Source: Saccharibacillus endophyticus
Lineage (GTDB): Bacteria; Bacillota; Bacilli; Paenibacillales; Paenibacillaceae
Direction: 5' to 3'
Assembly (NCBI RefSeq): GCF_013185185.1
Contig: NZ_JAAZWE010000002.1
Span: forward strand, 496,001 to 560,000
Length of the DNA: 64,000 nt
Of this stretch, positions 20,868-29,678 are shown piece by piece. Each line of letters begins with the position of its first letter. Within the stretch, counting starts at the first letter, position 1. The translations under genes and the position numbers were made by a program. Below the pieces are notes generated by a model. It made no database searches and was not told the origin of the DNA. It was given only the letters and a program-made list of their open reading frames with translations.

Positions 20868-21239
20868 TTTTCGCTTCCCCATCGACAACGCAAGCAAAAT
20901 CCACCCCGCGATAAAAGCGACTCCGCCCAGCGGCGTGATCGGTCCGAAGATTTTAAGCCCGGTTGTGCTCAGCAGGTACAAACTGCCCGAGAACATGACG
21001 ATGCCGGCAAAAAATAACCAAGCCGCCCAAGTCAGTCTTCTGGATTCGCCCCATACTCCCATCGCAATAGACACGATCAACATGGAAAGTGCATGGATAA
21101 AATGATACTGAATGCCGGTCTGGAACGTCTTCAACGCATCTTCACCGATCTGTTCGCCAAGAATATGGCTGCCGAAAGCTCCTAATCCAACGCCGATCAT
21201 AGCGACGATACAAGCGACGATCGCAATTTTCCGCTGCAT
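20859..21239 (-). CDS. ywdK: DUF423 family membrane protein (YwdK-like)
   Basis: A 126-residue membrane protein with four predicted hydrophobic segments (about 7-25, 43-62, 70-88 and 98-118). The DUF423 signature GLGAFGSHIL is near the N-terminus, followed by FQTGIQYHFIHALSMLIV. The C-terminal half has SLYLLSTTGLKIFGPITPLGG. The family is widespread and uncharacterised. The ATG at 21239 has a weak upstream site. The last three codons and stop fall within the end of repeat copy A, so the element seems to have settled exactly at the gene's 3' end. Confidence 0.9.
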   Translation of the reverse strand: MQRKIAIVACIVAMIGVGLGAFGSHILGEQIGEDALKTFQTGIQYHFIHALSMLIVSIAMGVWGESRRLTWAAWLFFAGIVMFSGSLYLLSTTGLKIFGPITPLGGVAFIAGWILLALSMGKRKLT

Positions 21240-21557
21240 ACATTCCCTCTTTTCCTGTTGACTTGAAACCTGTTTGAAGGCTCTTCGTTTCGCCTTGCAA
21301 ATCGACTTTCATTATAGGATGTTATGAAGGCAAAGGCCAGAAAAAGCCGAAAACTTCATTATTTTTCATGACCCGTCCATCTCTTTCTGGGTAATACTTC
21401 TTAATTTCCTGCCTGCCTCAAATCCTTATTTTAACTGAAACCCGATGCTTGTTCGCTGCGTATTACGGGAGACAGTCGGCAATTCAGGGTTGCTTTTTGA
21501 TGCGGAATATGAAAGAGTAATCACGTAAAAGCTTCCAAAATAAAGGAGAGTTGAAGC
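21240..21557. other. 318-bp divergent intergenic region
   Basis: No gene is seen. A TATAAT on the minus strand (21311-21316) probably serves the DUF423 gene. The AAAGGAGAG ribosome site for the plus-strand gene is at 21543-21551. No repeat or operator stands out. Confidence 0.4.
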
Positions 21558-22148
21558 ATGGATAATCGGTTTCCACCATCCGACGGCAAAGATGACCGTC
21601 AAAACGGGCCGGATCTTCGCAAAGATCCTTACCGTAACGAATCTGAACCCAACAACAATTTCGGAGATCCGTATCGCAGCGAACCGGACGGACGCGGTTA
21701 TGACGACCGGGTTAACCCGCCGTTCAGTCCGTACGATTCGTATCCGCAAAGCGATTATCCGCAAGAACGTCTCAAACATTCGGGAGTAGGCATCGCTTCG
21801 TTCGTTCTTTCGCTAATCAGCATTGCTTTGTATGTAGTCTTTGTCGTTTCGGCTATCGGCGTCGTGTATTCGCTTGCCGAAGTGGGAAGCACAGTAGATT
21901 TCGACGTAAACTCGGCTACGGAAGAACAGCTGATGAGCGTCGGTCTCAGCGCCATCGTCCTCATTTTCAGCGTTCTCGGCGCGGCCGTGCTCAATCTGGT
22001 CGGCGCGATCCTGGGCATCGTCGGTATCGTGTCCAAGACGCGCAAAAGAGTCTTTGCCGTCATCGGTACCGTATTGAACGGTTTGTGCCTGCTCGGCGGA
22101 GGCGGCTTTATTATCTTCAGCACGGTGATCGGAGCCGGCGGCCTGTAA
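21558..22148 (+). CDS. DUF4190-like membrane protein with acidic N-terminal tail
   Basis: A 196-residue protein. The first 73 residues are hydrophilic and rich in D, N, P, R and Y (FPPSDGKDDRQNGPDLRKDP), a disordered cytoplasmic tail. Hydrophobic segments follow at about 76-105 (GIASFVLSLISIALYVVFVV), 130-155 and 165-193. They have the G-I-A-S-x-V and LGIVGIVSKTRKR patterns of the DUF4190 family. Function is unknown; such proteins often sit in envelope or phage-shock neighbourhoods. The ATG at 21558 follows AAGGAGAG. A terminator at 22192-22225 closes the unit. Confidence 0.8.
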   Translation: MDNRFPPSDGKDDRQNGPDLRKDPYRNESEPNNNFGDPYRSEPDGRGYDDRVNPPFSPYDSYPQSDYPQERLKHSGVGIASFVLSLISIALYVVFVVSAIGVVYSLAEVGSTVDFDVNSATEEQLMSVGLSAIVLIFSVLGAAVLNLVGAILGIVGIVSKTRKRVFAVIGTVLNGLCLLGGGGFIIFSTVIGAGGL

Positions 22149-22191
22149 AAAGTCTCTTCTGCCAACATACGCAACAGCAGCGTGATTCTCA

Positions 22192-22225
22192 AAAAAGGCC
22201 GACGCTTCACCAGCGTCGGCCTTTC
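22192..22225 (+). terminator. Terminator after the DUF4190-like gene
   Basis: The stem GGCCGACGCT/AGCGTCGGCC with a five-base loop, flanked by A and followed by TTTC, is also usable on the minus strand. Confidence 0.8.
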
Positions 22226-22248
22226 GTCTGCCGATTTGCTTCAGATCA

Positions 22249-22257
22249 TGATATACT
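22249..22257 (+). promoter_or_regulatory. Extended -10 element upstream of degV
   Basis: The sequence TGATATACT fits an extended -10 (TGnTATAAT). It would give a leader of roughly 140 bases before degV. Confidence 0.4.
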
Positions 22258-22402
22258 GTTAGCTGCGGAGGATGTCTCTACATACGTTGCCTCGCCCGAT
22301 TTGCAACCCGACATCGATTGCCTGCCGAAGACAATGTAACAGCTTCGCTTATTTCGCCCGCTTGCTTTTTAAGTGTGCGGGAGCGTCCATGAGGAGATGA
22401 AT

Positions 22403-23251
22403 ATGCCCAACATTCGAATTTTTTCTGACAGTACCAGCGACCTGCCTGCCGGGCTAATCGAGCAATACGGCATTGGAATCGTACCGCTGTACGTCGTTTT
22501 CGAGGATCAAACTTACCGTGATGGCGTAGACCTTACCCCGTCCCAACTATTCGATAAAGTCGCCCGTCAGGGCAAGCTACCCAAATCCGCAGCTCCTTCG
22601 CCGGCCGATTTCGGTCAGGCGTTTGCTCCTTATATTGAAAAAGGGGAGCGTATTCTGTATATCAGTCTCTCTTCCGAGCTGTCATCCACGTATCAGAACG
22701 CCCGGATTGCCGCCGACGACTTCGATCCGGGCAGCGTAACGGTCTTTGACTCGCTAAATCTCTCGACGGCAATCGGTATTCAAGTGCTTCAAGCAGCCCG
22801 TCTTGCCGCAGCCGGTCTGGAGATTGACGAGATCGTGCGCAAGCTGGAACGCATGCGTCCCGAGGTGGAGACCGAATTCGCGATCGACACGCTGGAATAT
22901 CTGCACAAAGGCGGGCGCTGCTCTGGCATGCAAAATCTGATCGGCAGCCTGCTCAGCATTCGCCCGATTATCAAAGTGAACGACGGCAAAATGACGCCGG
23001 CTTACAAAGTTCGCGGCAAGCGGGAAAAAGCGATCGACAAGATGCTGCAAAACCTGCTGGTCAACAAAGACCGGATCGACGGGCCTGTTGTCGTCGTGAA
23101 CGCGCATGCCGAGAAAGACGCGATTCAAATGCGCGAATTCATTCTTCGGGAAACGAATGTAACGGAAGTGCTGATGCCTTCGGCCGGATGCGTCATTTCG
23201 ACGCACTGCGGTCCAGGCACGATCGGTCTGATGTACGCCAAAAAAAGCTAA
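22403..23251 (+). CDS. DegV family fatty-acid-binding protein
   Basis: A 282-residue DegV-family protein. Members bind a fatty acid between two domains, and the FakB proteins present it to the kinase FakA for phosphorylation. The family signature is at the start (IRIFSDSTSDLPAGLIEQYG, then VPLYVVFEDQTYRDGVDLT). FSASPADFGQ-like lid residues (AAPSPADFGQAF) and ISLSSELSSTYQNA follow, and near the end STHCGPGTIGLMY, with the usual histidine. No FakA is in the window. The ATG at 22403 follows GAGGAG at six bases; two earlier in-frame ATG or TTG-like starts overlap that site. It is closed by a terminator at 23278-23328. Confidence 0.9.
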   Translation: MPNIRIFSDSTSDLPAGLIEQYGIGIVPLYVVFEDQTYRDGVDLTPSQLFDKVARQGKLPKSAAPSPADFGQAFAPYIEKGERILYISLSSELSSTYQNARIAADDFDPGSVTVFDSLNLSTAIGIQVLQAARLAAAGLEIDEIVRKLERMRPEVETEFAIDTLEYLHKGGRCSGMQNLIGSLLSIRPIIKVNDGKMTPAYKVRGKREKAIDKMLQNLLVNKDRIDGPVVVVNAHAEKDAIQMREFILRETNVTEVLMPSAGCVISTHCGPGTIGLMYAKKS

Positions 23252-23277
23252 ATCGGTTCGAAGCGATGAACCGAACG

Positions 23278-23328
23278 AAAAACCGCCGTTTCGCTCCCCG
23301 GTTCGGGAGCGGAGACGACGGTTTTTTT
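23278..23328. terminator. Bidirectional terminator between degV and the PAS kinase
   Basis: The stem AAACCGCCGT/ACGACGGTTT encloses an inner GCTCCC/GGGAGC hairpin, with A and T runs on the two sides. It overlaps the stop codon of the convergent kinase gene. Confidence 0.8.
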
Positions 23329-25237
23329 ATTCTTCGCTCAACATGGGCAGCGTAAAGGAGAAGATCGATCCGATCCCTTCTTGGCTTTCTGCCCAGATCG
23401 TTCCGCCCATCCGCTCGATCCAACGTTTGCAGATCGCAAGACCGAGACCCGTCCCTTCGTAGCTTCGATCCAGAATCGATGAATGAATTTGGGAAAACGG
23501 CTGGAACAGCAGTTCCATCTTATCCGCCGGAATCCCGATTCCGCTGTCGCGAATTTCGATTTTCAGCACGCAGCGAGCCATTTCTTCTTGCCCCGTCCGC
23601 GGCCGGACCAGACATTCCGCGAAGACTTCGATCTTGCCTCTAGGCGTGAATTTGACCGCATTGCCGATCAGTCCGACTACGATCTGCCGGAGTTTTCCGG
23701 CATCGCCGACCAATTCCGACGGAAAATTTTCGGACATCCGAAGCGATAACTCCACGTCAGACGCTTCCGCCTGAACCGAAAATGCTTCGACCGACTCCTC
23801 GATCAAGCGTCGAGCCGGAAAAGGCTTGCTCTCGAAGCGCAGCGTTCCGCTCTCCGCGGCATTGAAGTCGAGAACCCGATCCACCACGGTCTGCAAGCCT
23901 CTGCCGCTAAGCAGCAAAACTTCCATGTAATCCTGCTGTTCGGGCGTAAGCTCCGTCCCCTGCATCAATTCCGCCATGCCGAGCACCCCGCCGAGCGGCG
24001 TCCGAAGCTCATGGCTCATCAGGCTCAAAAATTTCGTTTTGGCGGCCAATCCGCGCTCCGCCTCGTTTTTTTGCCGAACGATCTCGCCTTCGCTGGTCAC
24101 GTCTTTGAAAACGACGACCGCGCCCGCAGGCTCCCCGTTTTCGAACAAAGGATTGACCCGGTACTGCACCAAAAAGCTGGTTCCGTCTTTGCGCCAGAAT
24201 ACCTCGCCTGTTACTTCTTGGGAAACGCCCTGCCGGATCGAGCGGTGAATCGGGCATTCTTCGATCGGATACGGACTCCCGTCTGAGCGGCTGTGATGGA
24301 TCAGATCGTGATTGTAGACGTTACGGAATTCTTCTTTCTCATAACCCAACATCCGCGCGCCGGCCTGATTGATGAACACCGAGCGGCCTTCGCGGTTGAT
24401 CTCGAAAATGCCTTCCGATACCGCGTTCAGGATGGACGTATATTGGTCGGTCAATTCCTGACTCCGCTGCATCTGTTTTTTCCAATCCGTAATGTCGAGC
24501 GCGATCATGTACACGCCCAGCACCTGTTCGTCGACGATGATCGGCAGGCTGGTCATGTTCACGTCGGTCCGTTGACCGTCTTTTCCGAGCAGTTGGGCTT
24601 CAAAATTGCCCGAATGGCCGCTAAGCGCATATTGGAAACGGCGTTCCAAAAGTTCGGACAATTCAGGCACGAAAAAACCGGTGTACGGTCGCGCGGACAG
24701 TTCGACCTGAGAATATCCCGTCATGGCTTCCAAATTCGGATTGACCGACAGGCAGGATCCTTGCGTGTCGAAAGACAGAATGCCCGCAGGATTATATTCG
24801 AACAACGAACGGTATATTCTCTCCTGTTCCCGCAGTTTACGGTTCCGCCGCTCCTGCTCCGTAACGTCTTTGGCAATCGCGTAAATGCCTGTTCGCACGC
24901 CTTTTTGTTCGATTGCCACGTATGTGATGGACAGCGTGACTTCTTTTCCGTCCCGGCGTATGATATCGAGTTTGAATTCCAGCTTTTTTTCCGAATTCAT
25001 CGCATTCCAATACTTCAATGTTCTTCCCTGTTCGCGGTCGGCGGAGAAATCCCGAAGCTTCATCTTCTGCAATTCTTCGAAAGCGTACCCGGTAATATGC
25101 TCGGTCGCGGGATTCGCGTAAATCAAGTCCCCTGCCATATTCATCACGTAAATGGCGTCGGGATGGTGCACAAAAAGCGGTCGGTACATTTCACTTTCCG
25201 CAAACGTTTCTCCTAACAAACCGAATGAATTGTTCAA
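23327..25237 (-). CDS. PAS-domain sensor histidine kinase, soluble
   Basis: A 636-residue hybrid-free histidine kinase. Three PAS domains follow one another (about 15-130, 140-255 and 265-380), including the repeated signatures ITGYAFEELQ, MTGYSQVELS and MLGYEKEEF. Then come a HisKA domain with FLSLMSHELRTPLGG (phosphorylated His near residue 408) and a HATPase domain with GNAVKFTPRG and GIGIPADKMELLFQPF. No transmembrane segment is seen, so it senses a cytoplasmic cue. I chose TTG 25237 because GAAGGGAG lies six bases before it; GTG 25273 adds a lysine/arginine-rich stretch without a ribosome site. No response regulator adjoins it, so it is an orphan kinase. Confidence 0.88.
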   Translation of the reverse strand: MNNSFGLLGETFAESEMYRPLFVHHPDAIYVMNMAGDLIYANPATEHITGYAFEELQKMKLRDFSADREQGRTLKYWNAMNSEKKLEFKLDIIRRDGKEVTLSITYVAIEQKGVRTGIYAIAKDVTEQERRNRKLREQERIYRSLFEYNPAGILSFDTQGSCLSVNPNLEAMTGYSQVELSARPYTGFFVPELSELLERRFQYALSGHSGNFEAQLLGKDGQRTDVNMTSLPIIVDEQVLGVYMIALDITDWKKQMQRSQELTDQYTSILNAVSEGIFEINREGRSVFINQAGARMLGYEKEEFRNVYNHDLIHHSRSDGSPYPIEECPIHRSIRQGVSQEVTGEVFWRKDGTSFLVQYRVNPLFENGEPAGAVVVFKDVTSEGEIVRQKNEAERGLAAKTKFLSLMSHELRTPLGGVLGMAELMQGTELTPEQQDYMEVLLLSGRGLQTVVDRVLDFNAAESGTLRFESKPFPARRLIEESVEAFSVQAEASDVELSLRMSENFPSELVGDAGKLRQIVVGLIGNAVKFTPRGKIEVFAECLVRPRTGQEEMARCVLKIEIRDSGIGIPADKMELLFQPFSQIHSSILDRSYEGTGLGLAICKRWIERMGGTIWAESQEGIGSIFSFTLPMLSEE

Positions 25238-25416
25238 GGCGGACTCCCTTCGTCTTTTCTTTCTTCTCCTCACTCATTTTATCTTAACTTTTTACTAAAG
25301 AACAGGGAGTACCGAACGGGTTTCCCGAATTTATTCCGCTTCCTTTTTCCTGTTGCGTCAGTCACGCTTGCTTGTTGTTATATAGAGGTAGAGCATAAAT
25401 AGAAGGGACGAACGGA

Positions 25417-26967
25417 ATGGGCAACGATGAATTATGGATGACGCATCGCAGCGGCACGATCATGCGCGCGTCTGGCAAAACGAAACACGAACCCAAGCAC
25501 CCTCGCGGCAAAAAAAACAAACACCACACTCCGCTGACGACCGGAAAGATCATAGGGCGACTCGTTATTTTGCTGGCAGTGTGGCTGCTCGCGGTATTGT
25601 TGTATCAGATGAATAAGCCTCTGCCGGACGGAATTTCTTACGAAAGCCCGGTCTATCGCACGGACCAGGTCGATTTCTTATACGATTTGACCTACCCGGC
25701 GGAGACTCGCGAGTTCACGCAGGACAGGCAAATTTTTGATCGAACCCTCGAAATGATTCAAGAAGCGGAACAGTTCATCGTGATCGACGTGTTTCTTTTC
25801 AACGATTATACGCATGAAGGTCAGCAGTATCCGAAGGTCAGCGCCAAACTGGCCAAAACGCTGATCGAACGCAAACAAGCGGTGCCGGAGCTCGATATCG
25901 TGTTCATTACGGATGAGGTCAACACCAATTACGGCTCGTCTTCCAACGCGCTGCTGGAAAGCATGAAAAAAGCCGGGATTCGAGTCGTTATCACGGATAC
26001 CGGTCCGCTGCGCGATTCGACTCCGATCTACTCGGCCGTTTGGCGTACGTTTATTCAATGGTTCGGACAGTCGGGCAACGGTCATATTCCGAATCTGATG
26101 GCAAGCGACGGTCCGGATATCACGCTTCGCTCTTACTTGAAGCTGTTGAACGTCAAAGCCAACCATCGCAAAGCCTTTATCACGGAAAAAAGCGCGATCG
26201 TCTCCAGCGGCAATATTCATGATGCGAGCGCCTATCATTCCAATGTCGCGTTAGAGGTCGGCGGCCCGATTATCGGCGATCTGCTGAAGGCCGAACAAGC
26301 GGTGTTGGACTTCTCCGGCGGCGGCACTCTTCCCGCGTATACGGGCAGCACCGAAGAAGATGCCGGCGCGCCTTACGCGGTACAATATCTGACCGAAGGC
26401 AAAGTGCACCGGCATGTACTGGCGGAAATCGACAAAGCTAACGAAGGCGATACGGTATGGATGGGCATGTTTTATCTTGCGGATTACGATGTGATGCAGT
26501 CGCTGATCGAGGCATCGAATCGGGGCGCGGAAGTTCGCTTGGTGCTCGATCCCAACGAAAATGCGTTCGGCCGGGACAAGATCGGGATTCCGAACCGCCC
26601 CGTCGCCGCCGAGCTGCATGAAAAGTCGCCGGAAGACATTCAGATTCGTTGGTATAACACGACCAAGGAACAATACCATACCAAAATGCTGTTTATCGAC
26701 CGGACCGAAGGCCAAAGCAGCATCCTGGCCGGTTCGACCAATTTCACCCCGCGCAATCTGAAAGATTATAACCTGGAAAACGAATTGTTCGTGGAAGCGC
26801 CGACGGACAGCGAATTGACGGACGACGTGCGCGGCTACTTCGAACGGATCTGGAACAATGACGGCGCCGACTATACGCTGGATCTCGACGAGCATTTGGA
26901 AGCGACGACCTGGATCAAAGATATTTTGTACCGGATACAGATGAGGCTCGGATTTACGACGTTTTAA
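25417..26967 (+). CDS. Membrane-anchored phospholipase D-like protein (cardiolipin synthase type)
   Basis: This protein of 516 residues has a basic N-terminus, one transmembrane helix at about 45-63 (LVILLAVWLLAVLLY) and an extracytoplasmic region with two PLD domains. The first HKD-type motif is NHRKAFITE (about residue 249), in which the usual aspartate is replaced by glutamate. The second, YHTKMLFID (about 423), is complete, followed by GSTNFTPRNL. The family includes cardiolipin synthases and phosphodiesterases; the substrate is not clear. The ATG at 25417 has AGAAGGG upstream. It is a single-gene unit, closed by the terminator at 26995-27037. Confidence 0.85.
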   Translation: MGNDELWMTHRSGTIMRASGKTKHEPKHPRGKKNKHHTPLTTGKIIGRLVILLAVWLLAVLLYQMNKPLPDGISYESPVYRTDQVDFLYDLTYPAETREFTQDRQIFDRTLEMIQEAEQFIVIDVFLFNDYTHEGQQYPKVSAKLAKTLIERKQAVPELDIVFITDEVNTNYGSSSNALLESMKKAGIRVVITDTGPLRDSTPIYSAVWRTFIQWFGQSGNGHIPNLMASDGPDITLRSYLKLLNVKANHRKAFITEKSAIVSSGNIHDASAYHSNVALEVGGPIIGDLLKAEQAVLDFSGGGTLPAYTGSTEEDAGAPYAVQYLTEGKVHRHVLAEIDKANEGDTVWMGMFYLADYDVMQSLIEASNRGAEVRLVLDPNENAFGRDKIGIPNRPVAAELHEKSPEDIQIRWYNTTKEQYHTKMLFIDRTEGQSSILAGSTNFTPRNLKDYNLENELFVEAPTDSELTDDVRGYFERIWNNDGADYTLDLDEHLEATTWIKDILYRIQMRLGFTTF

Positions 26968-26994
26968 AAATGGCAGGCTGTCTATGGAAATATC

Positions 26995-27037
26995 AAAAAT
27001 GCAGTTCGCTCCGATAACGGAACGAGCTGCATTTTTT
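26995..27037. terminator. Bidirectional terminator
   Basis: The stem AAAATGCAG..CGTTCC-type pairing (AATGCAGTTCG/CGAGCTGCATT) ends in six T on the plus strand and A/T-rich sequence on the other. It serves the PLD gene and the convergent hydrolase. Confidence 0.85.
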
Positions 27038-27076
27038 GTCATGTCCTATGAAATCGAATTTGGATAAACGGCTCTG

Positions 27077-27916
27077 TTACGATTTAAGATGACTGTCGAA
27101 AAACTCGCCGACTTTATCAAGCACGTCGCTCCGGGTTAACATCTCCGCCGTAGAGTGCCCCGTTCCCTCCAGTAAGCAGAATTCGGAAGGAATATCAGCT
27201 TGCGTAAGCGCATCATGCAAGATTCGGCTTTGGCGCAAAGGGACGGTCGTGTCCGCATCTCCATGTACGATAAGGAACGGAGGAACTTCGCGACCGTCCA
27301 GATAGTGTGTCGGATTGGTGCTGCGCGCAAGCTCCGGCTTCATTCGAATCGTACCGCCGAGCATCAGCGCCATTACAGGCATATGGAACTCGCTTTGGAA
27401 ATCCAGCTCGATATCGATCGGACCGCTGAAATCGACAACCGCCTGAACGCGCGTAGACTGCTGCAAATCATCGGCGGTCTCGAATTCCGGCGAACCGCCC
27501 GTCACGCCGAGCAGCGCCGCGAGCTGCCCTCCTGCGGAATGTCCCCATACGCCGACGCGGCTTCCATCAATCCCGTACTTGTCCGCATTGGCACGCAGGA
27601 AACGCAGCGCACTCTTGACATCTTCGATTTGTGCGGGAAAACGAGCTTCATGCGCCAACCGATACTCGATCGCGGCTACCGCATACCCCTGCTCGGCAAA
27701 ACGAACAAGTTGAGGCAAATTGCGCGCCGAATTACAGCTGACCCAAGCTCCGCCGACAATCCATATAATCAGCGGCGCCGGTCTTTCCGCAGCCGGAAGC
27801 AGCAGGTTCATACTGAGCGTCTTGCCTCCTGCAAACCGTGCGAACTGAACATCCGGTACAAGTCGGACAAAAGCTTGGTCCGGCTTGCGCGCCGGCCAGG
27901 TTACTTCTCCATTCAT
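27077..27916 (-). CDS. Alpha/beta hydrolase (BD-FAE / acyl peptidase-like esterase)
   Basis: A 279-residue serine hydrolase. It has the oxyanion-hole motif VGGAWVS (in place of HGGG), ALRFLRANADKYGIDGSRVGVWGHSAGGQLAALLG with the GHSAGG nucleophile elbow, and VHGDADTTVPLRQSRIL with the acid residue. The final histidine is in EGTGHSTAEM. This places it in the BD-FAE/carboxylesterase type B-like group that acts on small esters. No signal peptide is visible. The ATG at 27916 follows GGAGAG; a GTG two codons earlier is less likely. It is convergent to the PLD gene and has no operon partner. Confidence 0.87.
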   Translation of the reverse strand: MNGEVTWPARKPDQAFVRLVPDVQFARFAGGKTLSMNLLLPAAERPAPLIIWIVGGAWVSCNSARNLPQLVRFAEQGYAVAAIEYRLAHEARFPAQIEDVKSALRFLRANADKYGIDGSRVGVWGHSAGGQLAALLGVTGGSPEFETADDLQQSTRVQAVVDFSGPIDIELDFQSEFHMPVMALMLGGTIRMKPELARSTNPTHYLDGREVPPFLIVHGDADTTVPLRQSRILHDALTQADIPSEFCLLEGTGHSTAEMLTRSDVLDKVGEFFDSHLKS

Positions 27917-28023
27917 GAACACTCTCTCCGTTTCTCTATATCAAATTCTCCAATGACTTGTAACTTTCATTATGTTTATCATAGCATATCCGACCGAGGA
28001 TCATAAAACCCTTGCCAGTCATG

Positions 28024-28063
28024 AAAAAAGGTTCTCTTCCAAAAAGATTGGAAAAGAACCTGA
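28024..28063 (-). terminator. Terminator of the EamA transporter gene
   Basis: The stem AGGTTCTTTTCCAATC/GATTGGAAGAGAACCT-like pairing is followed on the minus strand by six T, 30 bases after the stop codon. Confidence 0.85.
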
Positions 28064-28092
28064 ACTTCGAATAAATCTCATCAATGCCAAGC

Positions 28093-29100
28093 TTAAGCCG
28101 CTTCTTGCGCCAATCGTCCCGGACCGATCTCTTGCGTCTGTTGACGAGAGATAATGAACAGCACCGACCAGATCAAGATAAAGCCGATCACTTGCGCCGG
28201 CGTGACTACCTCGCCGCCGTACAACCAGTTCACCAGCACGCCGACCATGGGGAAGCTCAATTCGGCCAGTGTCGCTACGGAAGCTTTGGTCGTTTTCAAG
28301 CCTTTGTAATAAGCCAAAAGGCTGAGCAGACCCGGCAGCAAAGCTTGCAGAAGCAAGTTGACGCCAACCAATGTCAAAGCAACGCCGCCTGCCGGCAAAG
28401 CCCAAGCCGCACCTTCGCCGGCTGTGATCGCGAACAACAGCGGCAGAGCCAGAATGAAGCGGAGCGAAGTCACGGTCTCGTATTTCAACTTGCCCACCAT
28501 ATAGCGTCCCATAACCGTCGATCCGCCCCACAGTGCCGCGGCACCCAGAGCAAGCAGGCTTCCCAATTGCATAAACTCGCCTGCATGTCCGAACGGAATC
28601 GTGAATCCGAAGGTCAGCAGATACGTACCGCCCAGCGCAACGAGGAACAGCGGACCGAACTGGCGCGGCAGCGATTCTTTCAACATGAAGTGCGCCAAGA
28701 CGATCGCGAACAACGGTTGAAGCTTTTGCAGCAGAAGTACCGTATTAAAAGCTCCGCCCGCATGCTGCAGAGCCAGCGTGAACATCAAGGTCGCCAGAGC
28801 CGAACCGCCCCAGGAAATAAACAACAATGCACCGACTTGACGCAATCCCAGACCCTTCAATTCCGTCCGGTTTTTCCAAAGAATCGGCGCTGCCACCAAT
28901 CCGATAATGACGTGTTCCAGCAAAACGATCTGCGAAGAAGTCATCGATTCCAGCAGCAAAATCCGGAACAACGGATCGATGCCCCACATGGCCGCACCGA
29001 GTACGATCAACCAAAATCCGCTTCCTGCTTTGGAGAAAAAAGAGTTTCCTTTGCCGCCTGTGCTTGCTTGAGTAAAGTCGTTGCGATTGGCTGTTTTCAT
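28093..29100 (-). CDS. EamA/DMT-superfamily transporter under FMN riboswitch, putative riboflavin transporter
   Basis: A 335-residue protein with ten hydrophobic segments arranged as two EamA repeats (about 28-165 and 185-320). The first repeat has WLIVLGAAMWGIDPLFRIL and the second GSLLALGAAALWGGSTVMG. Members of this superfamily export or import small metabolites. The gene is preceded by an FMN riboswitch (29291-29440) and an intrinsic terminator (29142-29179), so it is repressed when flavin is plentiful. That points to uptake of riboflavin or a precursor, as for the DMT-type riboflavin transporter RibN of proteobacteria. The function is an inference from the regulator, not from the sequence alone. 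The ATG at 29100 follows GAGGAG. It stands alone, with its own terminator. Confidence 0.9.
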   Translation of the reverse strand: MKTANRNDFTQASTGGKGNSFFSKAGSGFWLIVLGAAMWGIDPLFRILLLESMTSSQIVLLEHVIIGLVAAPILWKNRTELKGLGLRQVGALLFISWGGSALATLMFTLALQHAGGAFNTVLLLQKLQPLFAIVLAHFMLKESLPRQFGPLFLVALGGTYLLTFGFTIPFGHAGEFMQLGSLLALGAAALWGGSTVMGRYMVGKLKYETVTSLRFILALPLLFAITAGEGAAWALPAGGVALTLVGVNLLLQALLPGLLSLLAYYKGLKTTKASVATLAELSFPMVGVLVNWLYGGEVVTPAQVIGFILIWSVLFIISRQQTQEIGPGRLAQEAA

Positions 29101-29141
29101 TTCCCTAGTCTCCTCATCTGAATAAGGGGGATCATACGCGC

Positions 29142-29179
29142 AAAAAGCCCCGAAGGCCGGAAGATCCGGCGTTCGGGGC
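29142..29179 (-). terminator. Riboswitch-controlled terminator upstream of the EamA gene
   Basis: The stem GCCCCGAA/TTCGGGGC with an inner CCGGA/CCGG pair is followed by five T on the minus strand. It lies between the riboswitch and the start codon, so it is probably the expression platform. Confidence 0.8.
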
Positions 29180-29290
29180 GGTTTTTACGTTAATCGAAGG
29201 TTCGAGCGGTTCAACAAACACGAAGCAAATATCCTACGGCAGGCTATTTAAATAAACCTACAGTCGGTTCGCACCGGCATGTCTGCGCTT

Positions 29291-29440
29291 GATCTTCTCC
29301 CATCCGGACTGTACCGTCGGCTCTGGAATCGCACCAGATCAGTCCCGATCGTTTGATTGCAAACGATGCGAGAGTCGCGGGCTAGGTTTGCGTCGCAAAC
29401 CATTACCGCCGGTCGGGAATTTCACCCTACCCCGAAGATC
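29291..29440 (-). promoter_or_regulatory. FMN riboswitch (RFN element)
   Basis: Read on the minus strand, the block begins with TTCGGGGTAGGGTGAAATTC and CCGACCGGCGGTAATGG, continues with AGCCCGCGA, and ends with the GCCGACGGTACAGTCCGGATG segment near 29300-29320. These are the conserved parts of the RFN element. FMN binding should favour the downstream terminator and stop expression of the EamA transporter. Confidence 0.93.
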
Positions 29441-29678
29441 CTTTATTCATTTATTTTTTATAATCTTATTTTAAAACAAATCCAGGCCAAACGCATGTGA
29501 AAATTGTCACGATATTCGCACATTTCCCGATATTCGTGAAAATGATCGAGAATAATGTCGGCTTTCGCAAACTTTCATCTGCGTTCAGTCTTTCAAGTCT
29601 GGTTTCATCATAAACCATGTTACACACTTTTACAAGCTGCTGAATAAAATAAAGTTAGTTTCCGGGTTGCGTATTCTT
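29441..29678. other. Intergenic stretch upstream of the FMN riboswitch
   Basis: AT-rich sequence between the thioesterase gene and the riboswitch. It should contain the promoter for the riboswitch transcript, but I could not fix its hexamers. No gene is seen. Confidence 0.3.
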
